From Pseudoxanthomonas wuyuanensis (GTDB lineage Bacteria > Pseudomonadota > Gammaproteobacteria > Xanthomonadales > Xanthomonadaceae): a stretch of 64,000 bases of DNA. Made by a program: the position numbers and the translations under genes. This document shows, one piece after another, positions 28,847-37,759 of this stretch; within the stretch, counting starts at the first letter, position 1, and each line of letters begins with the position of its first letter. The stretch covers positions 682,001 to 746,000 of the forward strand of contig NZ_OCND01000001.1 of assembly GCF_900215535.1 (NCBI RefSeq), in the 5' to 3' direction. The notes beneath the pieces were generated by a model. The model was not told where the DNA came from and searched no databases. It saw only the letters and a list, made by a program, of their open reading frames with translations.

Positions 28847-30148
28847 ATGTGCATTAGAAAAACGCTGATTGCATCCGCGGTGCTGGTGGGACTCGGTCTG
28901 ACGGGACAGGCATTCGCGCAGGCAACCAATACGGAAAACGGGCCAGGTGCAGATACGCTGACGGCCATCGATCTCGAACTCACGTTTACCAATACGGACA
29001 GTAGCGACAACAGCGACAACAGTACGCACGACGGCGACAACCGCGACAACCGCGGCCGAGCCAACGCCGATGGCTTCGGCACCGCGGCCGCCAACAACGG
29101 CGGAACCGCAACATCCAGCTTCTCCAATTCTTTCAACCACAGCAAAGCGGTTGCGGAGACCACGCTGAGCGGCAGCGTATCGGGCATCACGGTCCATGAC
29201 ATCGGCAACGTCGCCAACAACTGGGGCGACGCCAGCGGTGGCAGGGGTGGACAGGGGGGTGATGGCTACGGTGGCGACGGCTACGGTGGCGACGGCTACG
29301 GCGGCAATGGCGGAGATGGCGGCAACGGCGGCAACGGCGGTAATGGCGGCTCGGCCAACAACGGCAGCGCCATGGCCGGCGATTCCAGCAACGGCAGCGC
29401 TTCGATCGGCGACGCTGTCGCCGGTAACGGCGGCCGTGGCGGCGACTCCGAACGCAATCGCGGCGGACGCGGCGGCGATGCCGTCGGTGTTGGCGGAGCG
29501 GCCGGCGGCCTGAGCGCTGCGGCCGGTGGCGACGGCAGCAGCGGCAGCAGCGATGCGGGCGCGCTGGATGCGGCGGCCGGCGGCGATGCGAGCACCGGCA
29601 ATGGCTTCGTCCTGGGCAACGCGGATGCGGCCGGCGGCGACGGCACCTCCGGCGGTGCCAGTGCGACCGGCGGCGCCTCCAGCGGAACCGGTGGCGACGG
29701 CACGGCCGGTTCGGCCACTGCCAGCGGCGGTGCCGGCAGCGGCAACGGCGGCGAGGGCGGTGCCCTGGCCAGTACCGGTGGCGACGGCGGCGATGGCGGT
29801 TCGGCCAGCAACGGCGATGCCAGCAATGGCAGCGCTTCGTCGATGGCATCGAATGGCAGCGCCAATGCCGGCGATGGCGCGGTAGGTGCGGTCGGTGCCG
29901 ACGGCGGTGTGGGCGGCGACGGCAACGGCGGCGTCGGCAATGGTGGCGTCGGCAACGGTGCGACCGGCGGAGCCGGCGGCAACGGCGGTACGGTTGGCAA
30001 CAGCGCCGGTGTGTTCGACATGTCGAGCAACATGACCAGCGTCGGCCAGTCGGCCGCGGGCATCATGGTCGCCGCGCAGAACAGCGGATTCGCTTCGCTG
30101 ATCCAGCAGGGCGTCACCGTGCAGGCCAACCTGACCGTAGGACCGTAA
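28847..30148 (+). CDS. Glycine-rich exported protein, putative fibre subunit
   Basis: A 433-residue protein with a signal peptide (MCIRKTLIASAVLVGLGLTGQAFAQ). Residues about 130-395 are almost entirely Gly, Asn, Asp, Ser and Ala in GGNGG, GGDGY and GGDG steps, like amyloid, ice-binding-like or PE_PGRS-type low-complexity proteins. The C-terminus (SSNMTSVGQSAAGIMVAAQN, then SGFASLIQQGVTVQANLTVG) resembles the repeat style of Fap/curli-like subunits. The ATG follows AGGAGA. It heads an operon with a C39 peptidase and a coiled-coil beta-barrel protein, so it may be the exported fibre. The minus strand also shows long open frames, an artefact of composition. Confidence 0.75.
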   Translation: MCIRKTLIASAVLVGLGLTGQAFAQATNTENGPGADTLTAIDLELTFTNTDSSDNSDNSTHDGDNRDNRGRANADGFGTAAANNGGTATSSFSNSFNHSKAVAETTLSGSVSGITVHDIGNVANNWGDASGGRGGQGGDGYGGDGYGGDGYGGNGGDGGNGGNGGNGGSANNGSAMAGDSSNGSASIGDAVAGNGGRGGDSERNRGGRGGDAVGVGGAAGGLSAAAGGDGSSGSSDAGALDAAAGGDASTGNGFVLGNADAAGGDGTSGGASATGGASSGTGGDGTAGSATASGGAGSGNGGEGGALASTGGDGGDGGSASNGDASNGSASSMASNGSANAGDGAVGAVGADGGVGGDGNGGVGNGGVGNGATGGAGGNGGTVGNSAGVFDMSSNMTSVGQSAAGIMVAAQNSGFASLIQQGVTVQANLTVGP

Positions 30149-30159
30149 AGCGTCCGCGC

Positions 30160-30189
30160 TGCGCCGGGCTGAGGTTTCATCCCGGCGCA
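30160..30189 (+). promoter_or_regulatory. Intercistronic hairpin after the glycine-rich gene
   Basis: A perfect 9-bp stem TGCGCCGGG/CCCGGCGCA with a 12-nt loop and no T run lies 11 bp after the stop. Such a hairpin could stabilise the upstream message and lower expression of the genes that follow, giving excess fibre subunit. Confidence 0.5.
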
Positions 30190-30266
30190 TCACATGCGAA
30201 GGGGCGGCGGTCCAGCGGATGGGCTGCCGCCCCGGCAGCGTGGCACCGCAGGGAAGGGAGAAGATC

Positions 30267-30707
30267 ATGCGTAGCCATTCATCGGGCATGCCGCGGGCGA
30301 CCGCGGCCGCCTTGCTGTTCGCCGTTGCCGCGGTAGCGGCGGCAAGCGAAGCCGGGCAGCAGCCAATCGATAATTTTCTGACGTTTACGGCATCACCCGT
30401 CGAAATCCAGGCATCTTTGCCGCCGGCGGACGACAGGCTGGCGGCCTCGGCATTCGGGACTCCGTTGGATGCGGTTCGTCTGCATCAACTGCGCGGCGGC
30501 GACAGCCAGGTGAACAACGACATCCTGGTGGACGGTGCGGTCAACGACAACACCGCCGACCGAATCGTCAGCGGCGCCAACACCATCAATGGCGGTTCGT
30601 TCGCCAATGCCAGCGGCATCAACACGGTGATCCAGAACACCGGCAGCAACGTGCTGATCCAGAACGCGATGATCGTCAACGTGCAGTTCGCGGACCCGGG
30701 CCCGTGA
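30267..30707 (+). CDS. Exported protein with RGG processing motif
   Basis: A 146-residue protein with an N-terminal hydrophobic segment (ATAAALLFAVAAVAAASEAG). A charged spacer carries DAVRLHQLRGGD (R76-G77-G78). The C-terminal domain is rich in Asn, Gln, Ile and Val (VNNDILVDGAVNDNTADRIV and GINTVIQNTGSNVLIQNAMI), typical of amyloid-forming sequences. The R-G-G motif is shared with the protein at 31.4 kb. It ends with GTGA, coupling it to the C39 peptidase gene. Probable role: fibre subunit or nucleator matured after R-G-G. Confidence 0.7.
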   Translation: MRSHSSGMPRATAAALLFAVAAVAAASEAGQQPIDNFLTFTASPVEIQASLPPADDRLAASAFGTPLDAVRLHQLRGGDSQVNNDILVDGAVNDNTADRIVSGANTINGGSFANASGINTVIQNTGSNVLIQNAMIVNVQFADPGP

Positions 30708-31396
30708 AACGCGCCGCGTCGGTCGCCGCCGCGGTTGCCGGCCTGGTATTGGGGCTGGCGCCGGTGCTGGCCTGCGCCGCGGATATCCGCGTGCCGCACG
30801 GCGGCAGCTACCGGCTGGCGGTGACCAGCCTGAAACAGGCGCGCTTTGCCACCACCATTCCCCAGCAATACGACTTCAGCTGCGGCTCCGCGGCCACCGC
30901 CACGTTGCTGACCTACCAGTACGGGCTGGCGGTCAGCGAGGCCGACGTGTTCGTGCAGATGTACAACAACGGCGACCAGAGCAAGATCCGGCGCGAAGGA
31001 TTCTCGCTGCTGGACATGCGCCGCTACCTGAATTCCAAGGGCTTCGAGGCCGACGGTTTCGAACTGCCGCTGGACAAGCTGCTGGAAGAAGGGCTGCCGG
31101 CGATCGTGCTGCTCAACGATCGCGGCTACCGCCATTTCGTGGTGGTCAAGGGGCTGCGCAACGGCCGCGTGCTGTTGGGCGACCCGGCGCGCGGCACCCG
31201 GGCGATGCCGCGTTCGCGTTTCGAGGCGTTATGGGACAACCGCGTGCTGTTTGTCGTGCACAACCGGCGCGAGATGGCGCGGTTCAATCACGTCAGCGAC
31301 TGGCGTACCGCACCGCCGGCGCCGCTGGACATGGGCATCCAGCGCGACGGACTGCGCAATATCGCCATGCCCAAGCGCGGGCCGGGAGACATCTGA
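30704..31396 (+). CDS. Periplasmic C39-family peptidase (FapD-like)
   Basis: A 230-residue protein with a signal sequence ending near LACAAD. The papain-like C39 core is complete: oxyanion Gln in TTIPQQYDFSCGSAATATLL with Cys60, His144 in GYRHFVVVKG and Asp160 in VLLGDPARG. C39 domains normally cut after double glycine in leader peptides inside ABC exporters; here the domain stands alone and exported, like FapD of the Pseudomonas amyloid system. Both neighbours encode exported proteins with R-G-G sites. GTG start, coupled to the preceding gene. Confidence 0.85.
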   Translation: MKRAASVAAAVAGLVLGLAPVLACAADIRVPHGGSYRLAVTSLKQARFATTIPQQYDFSCGSAATATLLTYQYGLAVSEADVFVQMYNNGDQSKIRREGFSLLDMRRYLNSKGFEADGFELPLDKLLEEGLPAIVLLNDRGYRHFVVVKGLRNGRVLLGDPARGTRAMPRSRFEALWDNRVLFVVHNRREMARFNHVSDWRTAPPAPLDMGIQRDGLRNIAMPKRGPGDI

Positions 31397-31400
31397 AGCC

Positions 31401-31931
31401 ATGGACATCCGAGGACTCTCTTCGGCGCTCTTCATCTGCCTGGCGATGTCGCTGCCGATGGCCGGTGCCGCCTTCGCGCAGCAAGCGCCGGTTTCCGTGC
31501 CGGCTCCGGCGCCGTTGGGCAACGAATGGACAGCGATCGACCCGGCCCGGTTGGAACGGATGCGCGGCGGCTTCGAACTTCCATCAGGATTGTCGCTGTC
31601 GTTCGGCATCGAACGCGTGGTCTACGTCAACGGCCAACTGGTCGCCAGCGTGGTGGTCAATATTCCGGACATTGCGCGCATGACTGCCGAGCAGGCCCAG
31701 CATCTGGCCGATTTCAAGCGCGGCATGACCGTGCAGATCGGCGGCGGCAACCATTTCGACGCCAGCGGCGCCGGCTCCGGCGCGCTGGTGATCCAGAACA
31801 CCCTCAACGACCAGGATATCCGCGCAGCCACCCGGCTGAGCATCGGCGTGGACACTCTGGGCGCGTTCCAGAACCTCAATACTTTTTCCGCGCTGGGCGA
31901 TGCGCTGAACGGCGCGCCCGGTTCGCCGTGA
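31401..31931 (+). CDS. Exported protein with RGG motif, second of the pair
   Basis: A 176-residue protein with a signal peptide (SSALFICLAMSLPMAGAAFAQ). DPARLERMRGGF places R-G-G at residues 55-57, in the same spacing to an upstream Asp and Arg-Leu as in the 30.3-kb protein. After it comes ELPSGLSLSFGIERVVYVNG and a C-terminal LVIQNTLNDQDI, TRLSIGVDTLG and AFQNLNTFSAL, again Asn/Gln/Ser-rich beta-prone sequence. It starts 4 bp after the peptidase stop. It is a probable fibre component or anchor. Confidence 0.72.
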   Translation: MDIRGLSSALFICLAMSLPMAGAAFAQQAPVSVPAPAPLGNEWTAIDPARLERMRGGFELPSGLSLSFGIERVVYVNGQLVASVVVNIPDIARMTAEQAQHLADFKRGMTVQIGGGNHFDASGAGSGALVIQNTLNDQDIRAATRLSIGVDTLGAFQNLNTFSALGDALNGAPGSP

Positions 31932-31960
31932 ACCGATGATGGCTTTATGAGGAATCGCCA

Positions 31961-33310
31961 ATGAAAAGGACGTCGATTGCCGCGCTGTCGCATATGGCGC
32001 TGGCTCCCTGTCTGGGCATGGCGCTGGCCGGGCCGGTGCTGGCGCAGGAAGTCCTGCCGCAGGTGGATGCCGAGGGCGCTCGCCTGGATGCCCTGCAGCG
32101 GGAAATCAACCAGCAGACCGCGCAACTGCAGCAGATGCGGCAGTCGCTGGAACAACAGCAGCAACGCATCTCGCAATTGCAGCAGGCATTGAACGAGGAA
32201 CTGCTGGCCAATGCGCGCGCGCGTGGCGCAACGGCTACGCCGTTGGCGCCGTTGCTGGCGCAGCAATCAGGCGGCCAAGCGGTGGCGCCGCCACAAGCGC
32301 CACAGCCATCGCAACAACCGCAACCGGTAGGGCAGGCGCCTGAGTCGGATTCGCGCCCGCCGGAAGTCGCGCAGATCTTCGACCAGCCAGGCGTGCTGAC
32401 GCCGCGCGGAAAATTCGTGCTGGAACCCTCCCTGCAGTACGGCTATTCGGCCAACGACCGCGTCGCGTTGGTCGGTTACACCATCATCCCGGCGCTGCTG
32501 ATCGGGCTGATCGACGTGCGCCAGGTCAAGACCACCACTGCCACGGCTACGTTGACCGCACGCTACGGACTGAACAACCGGTTCGAGCTGGAAGCCAAGC
32601 TGCCCTATGTGTACGTCAACAGCGATACGGTCAGTCGCGAAATCTTCACCGGTTCTGCGGTCGACAACGTCTTCAACGCCAACGGCAACGGCATCGGCGA
32701 CGCGGAAGTCACCGCCCGTTACCAGATCAATCGCGGCGGGCCGGACAAGCCGTTCTTCGTCGGTTGGCTGCGCTACAAGAGCCGTACCGGCAAGGACCTG
32801 TTCGAAGTGGTCACCGACTGCGTGACCCGCTGCGTGGCCAATACCACCGGCACCGGCCTGCCGCTGGAACTGCCCACCGGCACCGGTTTCGAGGCCATCC
32901 AGCCGGGCCTGACCTGGCTGTATCCGTCGGACCCGGTGGTGTTCTTCGGCAGCCTCAGCTACCTGCACAACTTCAAGCGCAGCAACGTCTCGCGCACGCT
33001 GCTGGGCGGGGTGACGGAATCGCTGGGCGAGGTCGAGGCCGGCGACATCATCGGCTTCAACCTGGGCATGGGACTGGCGCTCAACGAGAAGGCCGCCATC
33101 AGCCTGGGCTACGACCAGAACATCGTCGGCAAGACCAAGCAGAACGGCGAGGAAGTCGCCGGTGCGGTCCGTGTCACCCTGGGAACGCTGCTGCTGGGCG
33201 GCACTTACCGCTTCAACGAAAAGGTGTCGCTGAATGTCGCGCTGGGCGTTGGGGTGACCCGCGATACGCCGGATGTGACCTTCACCGCGCGGGTGCCGGT
33301 GACGTTCTGA
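31961..33310 (+). CDS. Coiled-coil plus beta-barrel outer-membrane protein (FapF-like)
   Basis: A 449-residue protein. Signal peptide (ALAGPVLAQ), then a heptad-like coiled coil (about 45-90: ALQREINQQTAQLQQMRQSL and on), a Gln/Pro/Ala linker and a C-terminal domain of alternating beta strands ending in Phe (VTFTARVPVTF), as expected for an outer-membrane barrel. This layout matches FapF, the trimeric exporter of Fap amyloid subunits. PEVAQIFDQPGVLTPRGKFV and LEPSLQYGYSANDRVAL begin the barrel, which also resembles MetA-pathway/phenol-degradation porins. The 3' end overlaps the convergent mrfB by 29 bp. Confidence 0.75.
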   Translation: MKRTSIAALSHMALAPCLGMALAGPVLAQEVLPQVDAEGARLDALQREINQQTAQLQQMRQSLEQQQQRISQLQQALNEELLANARARGATATPLAPLLAQQSGGQAVAPPQAPQPSQQPQPVGQAPESDSRPPEVAQIFDQPGVLTPRGKFVLEPSLQYGYSANDRVALVGYTIIPALLIGLIDVRQVKTTTATATLTARYGLNNRFELEAKLPYVYVNSDTVSREIFTGSAVDNVFNANGNGIGDAEVTARYQINRGGPDKPFFVGWLRYKSRTGKDLFEVVTDCVTRCVANTTGTGLPLELPTGTGFEAIQPGLTWLYPSDPVVFFGSLSYLHNFKRSNVSRTLLGGVTESLGEVEAGDIIGFNLGMGLALNEKAAISLGYDQNIVGKTKQNGEEVAGAVRVTLGTLLLGGTYRFNEKVSLNVALGVGVTRDTPDVTFTARVPVTF

Positions 33311-34163
33311 GAGGCTGGCCGGTTTCGGCCAGTGCCAGTGCGGGGTAGGTAGTGGCCAGCTGGATCATCAGTCGCGCCAGTGTCACCACATCCTGATCGT
33401 TGTGCTGCAGCACGCGGCACAAGTTGCGCGCCGAACCGCCGCGCAGATAATCCAGCCATGCCGCCGGCGCCTGCGAGCCCGGCAGATCGTCTTCGCGGAC
33501 GATTTGCAGCAGCTGCCGTTCGATGGTGGCAAGCCGGCAGTTTTCCCATACGCCGCGGTAGCGGCGGCGGGTCGGATACAACAGGTCCACATGGGTCAGC
33601 CCCGCCAGCGGATTGTCCATCCGGCACAGCCGGTAGCGCGTGGCCAGCAGCGGGGCGTCGTAGCTTTTGCCGTTGTAGCTGGCAAGCATGGTGTCCGGCG
33701 TCAGCCAGTCGCGGAACAGCTCCAGCATCGCCCGCTCGCCGGACATTGCGGTCAGGTACAACTGGCGGATGCGCAACTCGTCCGCGACCCAGTCGGCCGC
33801 GCCGATCATGAAGGCACGGGTGCCGGTGCCGCCGGCCAGGCCGGTGGTCTCGGTGTCGAAGAAAAGCAGCCGCTGGGTATCGATGGCATCGCGGCGGTCG
33901 AAGGCGCCATCCAGCAGCGCCGGAACATCCGCAGCGGGCAAGGTCCGCTGCACCAGTCGCACCGCCGGCGCGATTTCGATGCCGGGCAGTTCGCGTTCGG
34001 CCGCGCCGGCGCGCACCGTCGGCGTTGCCGGGCGTGCCCGCAGCAGGCGCCGCAGCATTTCCAGCGAAGTTTCGCCGCCTGCCGCGGCAACGGGAGCGAC
34101 AGCCGGTGCAACACCGCCGGCCTGCGCCTTCAGCCGTTGCAGTCGTGCCAGCGACAGGCTCAT
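33282..34163 (-). CDS. mrfB: RNase H-like exonuclease, MrfB/YprB-like
   Basis: A 293-residue protein with a DEDD-type exonuclease core: LLFFDTETTGLAGGTGTRAF (first Asp and Glu), SYNGKSYDAPLLATRY and a C-terminal HNDQDVVTLARLM. It has the YprB layout: a basic N-terminal extension, then the nuclease. B. subtilis MrfB works with helicase MrfA in mitomycin C repair, and here the two genes also overlap (4 bp) in the same order. It is assigned by similarity of motifs and neighbour. Confidence 0.8.
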   Translation of the reverse strand: MSLSLARLQRLKAQAGGVAPAVAPVAAAGGETSLEMLRRLLRARPATPTVRAGAAERELPGIEIAPAVRLVQRTLPAADVPALLDGAFDRRDAIDTQRLLFFDTETTGLAGGTGTRAFMIGAADWVADELRIRQLYLTAMSGERAMLELFRDWLTPDTMLASYNGKSYDAPLLATRYRLCRMDNPLAGLTHVDLLYPTRRRYRGVWENCRLATIERQLLQIVREDDLPGSQAPAAWLDYLRGGSARNLCRVLQHNDQDVVTLARLMIQLATTYPALALAETGQPLRTSPAPAR

Positions 34164-36574
34164 GCGCTTCTCAATGCCGCCAGCACCTGCAGTGCGATCT
34201 GCCGCGGCGTGATCGCGGCATCCTCGTCGGCCGCCAGCACCGGCCCCACGCAGGCCGGGCAACCGGCCCTGCAGTCGCAGCGCTGCACCAGTTCGGCGGC
34301 GTGTTGCAGCAGTTCCTGTTGGCGCCGCCACAGCGGTTCGCTCAGGCCGACGCCGCCGGGGAAGTTGTCGTACAGGTAAATCGTCGGCACGAAGCGGTCG
34401 CCTTGCTCGGGATCGAGCAGGCTGCCGTCGGCGCTGCGCAGCTGGCCGCGGCCGCGGCCATCGGCGGTGGCGAACCAGGCGCCGTTGCCGTCGCCGACGG
34501 CCTTCTGCAGATCCGCCGCATCGGCCATCACCGCCACCTTGGCCACCACCTGCAGCGCGTAGCCGGCGCCGAGGAAGCCATCCAGCGCCTGCTGTCGCGA
34601 ATCGAACAGCGCGGCCAACCGGTCCTGCGGCAGCTGCCACCAGACGCTGGTGGTGTGCAGTTCCTGGTCCGGCAACGTCACCGGGCCGTAGCCGATGTTC
34701 TCGTGCGTGTAGTAGCGGATCTTCTTGTAGCCGGCCACGCGCCGGACCACGTGCACTTCGCCGTGATGGCAGGTGCCGTCGCCGGCGATGGCGCCGTCGA
34801 AGCGCTCCAGCACCTTCAGCTTGCTGTAATCGATGGCGTCGGTGTAGTAGTCCGCGTGGGTGCGGGTGACATAGGCCTTGCGGCCTTCCCAGTCCAGCCG
34901 TTCGACCTGGAACGGCAGCGACTGCACCATGTAGATGGCGCCTTCGTACAAGGTCAGCGGCGCGGAGGTGAAGTCGACCTCGGCGATGATGGTCTGCCGG
35001 CCATCGCTGCGATCGACGACGACGAAGTTGCCGTCGGCCACCGAGCGCAGGCTGACCGCGTTGGCCGGGTAGCTGTCGGCCACCCATTCCCAGCGCTGGT
35101 TCTCGGCATGCACCACGCCGTCTTCGGCCAGCAGTTGCAGGTACACCTCGGGATCGACCGGGCCGAAGCGCTCGCCCTGCTGGAACGCCAGTTCGAACGC
35201 GGCGCAGCGGATGTGATCGAGCAGGATCACCGGCTGATCGGCATGGATGCGCGCGTGCTCGGGCGAGGCGGCGGCGAAGAACTCCGGATGGCGGACGATG
35301 TACTGATCCAGCGGGTCCGAACTGGCCACCAGCACGCCCAGCGATGGCTGCTGGCGGCGGCCGGCGCGGCCGACCCGTTGCCAGGTGGCGGCGATGGAGC
35401 CGGGATAGCCGTTCAGCACCACCACGTCCAGGCTGCCGATGTCCACGCCCAGTTCCAGCGCCGAGGTCGCAACGATGCCATCGATGCTGCCGGCGCGCAT
35501 CGCCCGTTCGGCCTCGCGCCGCTCCGTGGGCAGATAGCCGCCGCGGTAGCTGCGGATGCGTGCCGGCTTGCGCGGGTCGTGATCGAAGACGTCCTTCAGG
35601 TATTTGGTCAGCACTTCCACCATCAGCCGCGACTGCGCGAATACCAGCGTCTTCAGGCCGCTGCGGATCGCCAGCCGCGCGATCAGGTTGCTTTGCGAAC
35701 GCGCCGAGGCGCGCAGGCCCAGATCCGGATTGACTACCGGCGGGTTCCACAGCAACAGATGCTTGTCGCCGGTCGGCGCGCCCGACTCGGTGATGGCGGT
35801 GACCTCGCGTTCGATCAGCGCCTCGGCGTGCGCCTGCGGATTGCCGATGGTGGCCGAGCACAGGATGAACTGCGGCCGCGAGCCGTAGAACGCGCAGACG
35901 CGTTGCAGCCGCCGCAGCACGTTGGCCACATGCGAACCGAACACGCCGCGGTAGGTATGCACTTCGTCGATCACCACATAGCGCAGGTTCTCGAAGAACT
36001 GCGCCCACTTGGTGTGGTGGGGCAGGATGCCCTGGTGCAGCATGTCCGGGTTGCTGACCACGATATCGCCGTGCAGGCGGATGGCCTGGCGGGCATCGCC
36101 GGGCGTATCGCCATCGAAGGTGAAGCTGCGCACGCCAAGCCCGCCGGCCTGGTTGAGCTCCAGCAGTTCGGCCACCTGGTCCTGCGCCAGCGCCTTGGTC
36201 GGGAACAGGAACAAGGCCTTGGATTGGCGGCTCATCGTCGCGGCCAGCACCGGCAGCAGATAGCACAGGCTTTTGCCGGAGGCGGTGGCGGTGGCGATTG
36301 CAACGTCTTCGCCGCGCTGCACCGCGTCCCAGGCCTGGCCCTGGTGCGAGTACAACTGCTCGATGCCGCGGCTGCGCAGCGCCTGTGCGATCTGCGGCGG
36401 CAGCGCCGCCGGCAGCGGCACCCTCCGCGCCGGCCGCCCCGGCAGCAGTTGGCTGCCGGTCACGCGTGAAACGAATTTGCGTTCCAGTTGCGCGGACAGC
36501 CGGGCGCCGTCCAGCCGGGCCGGCAATGTTTCGGTTTCGGCTTCGAACAGGCGGGCAGGACCAGGCGCAGGCAT
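34160..36574 (-). CDS. mrfA: DEAH/DEVH-box helicase, MrfA/YprA-like
   Basis: An 804-residue superfamily 2 helicase. It contains ATASGKSLCYLLPVL (Walker A), VVIDEVHTYRG (DEVH box), LCSATIGNP (motif III) and WQRVGRAGRRQQ (motif VI). A DUF1998-type C-terminal domain ends with RCDCRAGCPACVG, four cysteines that bind zinc in MrfA. It unwinds DNA and, with MrfB, repairs crosslinks outside the UvrABC route in Bacillus. The start is the ATG (MPAPGPARLF); a TTG two codons earlier is possible. Confidence 0.88.
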   Translation of the reverse strand: MPAPGPARLFEAETETLPARLDGARLSAQLERKFVSRVTGSQLLPGRPARRVPLPAALPPQIAQALRSRGIEQLYSHQGQAWDAVQRGEDVAIATATASGKSLCYLLPVLAATMSRQSKALFLFPTKALAQDQVAELLELNQAGGLGVRSFTFDGDTPGDARQAIRLHGDIVVSNPDMLHQGILPHHTKWAQFFENLRYVVIDEVHTYRGVFGSHVANVLRRLQRVCAFYGSRPQFILCSATIGNPQAHAEALIEREVTAITESGAPTGDKHLLLWNPPVVNPDLGLRASARSQSNLIARLAIRSGLKTLVFAQSRLMVEVLTKYLKDVFDHDPRKPARIRSYRGGYLPTERREAERAMRAGSIDGIVATSALELGVDIGSLDVVVLNGYPGSIAATWQRVGRAGRRQQPSLGVLVASSDPLDQYIVRHPEFFAAASPEHARIHADQPVILLDHIRCAAFELAFQQGERFGPVDPEVYLQLLAEDGVVHAENQRWEWVADSYPANAVSLRSVADGNFVVVDRSDGRQTIIAEVDFTSAPLTLYEGAIYMVQSLPFQVERLDWEGRKAYVTRTHADYYTDAIDYSKLKVLERFDGAIAGDGTCHHGEVHVVRRVAGYKKIRYYTHENIGYGPVTLPDQELHTTSVWWQLPQDRLAALFDSRQQALDGFLGAGYALQVVAKVAVMADAADLQKAVGDGNGAWFATADGRGRGQLRSADGSLLDPEQGDRFVPTIYLYDNFPGGVGLSEPLWRRQQELLQHAAELVQRCDCRAGCPACVGPVLAADEDAAITPRQIALQVLAALRSA

Positions 36575-36730
36575 CGGCAAACTCCACAGGCAGCGCCGTG
36601 TTGTACGGGCTGGCGGTCTCAGCGGGTGAGACCGCGCGAACCCTCAAGACGGGCATTGCGATATTCTTTGCGCTCCGCCGCCGTGCGACCGTGGCTGCCG
36701 GATCCTGCCTTTCGCCTCAGGAGAACCTGT

Positions 36731-37690
36731 TTGCTGGCCATTCGCATTCGGCGCTCAAGCCGATATCGCCTGATTGGGCTTGCGCTGTTTTTTGCCGCCA
36801 TCTCGCCGGCGGCAGCCATGAACGCCGCTGCCGAAGCCGCCAGTACCGCACAGGTCAGCACCGATGATGTGACGCGCTTCTTCCGGGTCTACGATGCCGC
36901 CAACGGCAAGCCCTCGGTCGTGCAATTGCAGACGCAATATATTGAAGCCGGCAGCGCCGGCCTGCGTCAGTTCGCGGCCTTGCGCATCGGTTCCGCGGAA
37001 AGGCTGGCGCAGAAGATCGCCGCCGACCCTGCAATGTTCGAGGATGCGCGCCGCTGCGCCAGCGCGCTGCCAGAAATCCGCAACCGCATCGGAGCATCGC
37101 TGGACAAGCTGGCGGGACTTTATCCGGCAGCCTCTTTTCCGCCGGTCACCGTGCTGATAGGACGCGGCACCACCGGCGGCGTGACCACGCCGGCCGGCGT
37201 GATCATCGGGTTGGAAATGTTGTGCAGGGCCGACTGGCTGCAAGCCGATGTCAGCGACCGTTTTGTCCATCTGGCCACGCACGAGTACGTGCATGTCCAG
37301 CAACCTGGCGCCGCGGTCGATACGCCCGATGCGAGCCTGTTGTATCAGGCCCTGCTGGAAGGCGGCGCGGAATTGGTCGGCGAGCTGATTTCCGGCCAGG
37401 TGGCCAACATCCATTTGCACCGATGGGCTCAGGGGCGCGAGTGCGCCATCGAACGAGAATTCCAGGCCGATGCAGATGCCACCGATCTGTCGCGCTGGCT
37501 CTACAACGGCCGGGGCGATGCCGAGCGTCCCGGCGATCTTGGCTACTGGGCGGGTTACCGCGTAGTGAGTGCCTACTATGCGCAGGCAAAGGACAAGACC
37601 CAGGCCATTGCCGACATCCTCGACGTCACCCCGGAAAATGCCAGGCAACTGCTTCAGGCCAGCGGCTGGCAACCGGCGTGTCCGCCATAG
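36731..37690 (+). CDS. Exported HExxH zinc protease (DUF2268-like)
   Basis: A 319-residue protein. The start is a TTG 5-8 bp after AGGAGAA, which gives a good signal peptide (MLAIRIRRSSRYRLIGLALF, cleavage near PAAA). The mature protein has HEYVH (His184, Glu185, His188) within HLATHEYVHVQQP and a later EGGAELVGELISG that could supply the third zinc ligand (Glu). This is the gluzincin pattern of DUF2268 predicted metalloproteases. It is monocistronic and divergent from the MrfAB operon. The substrate is unknown. Confidence 0.72.
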   Translation: MLAIRIRRSSRYRLIGLALFFAAISPAAAMNAAAEAASTAQVSTDDVTRFFRVYDAANGKPSVVQLQTQYIEAGSAGLRQFAALRIGSAERLAQKIAADPAMFEDARRCASALPEIRNRIGASLDKLAGLYPAASFPPVTVLIGRGTTGGVTTPAGVIIGLEMLCRADWLQADVSDRFVHLATHEYVHVQQPGAAVDTPDASLLYQALLEGGAELVGELISGQVANIHLHRWAQGRECAIEREFQADADATDLSRWLYNGRGDAERPGDLGYWAGYRVVSAYYAQAKDKTQAIADILDVTPENARQLLQASGWQPACPP

Positions 37691-37759
37691 GGATCGAAGG
37701 CACCGCGTGCCATTGCACGATGCTTGCGGAAGGCTTGCACCACGGGGCGATCTGGTCGT

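Noticed and set aside
29260-29360. Short tandem GGCGACGGCTAC-type repeats that might suggest a CRISPR or VNTR
   Set aside because: They are in-frame codons of the Gly-rich protein. There are no spacers and no cas genes.
29187-30289. Long minus-strand frames opposite the glycine-rich gene, one Pro/Leu-rich and one Arg/His-rich
   Set aside because: They mirror the GGC/GGT codon repeats of the plus strand. The plus-strand frame has a signal peptide, a ribosome site and operon context.
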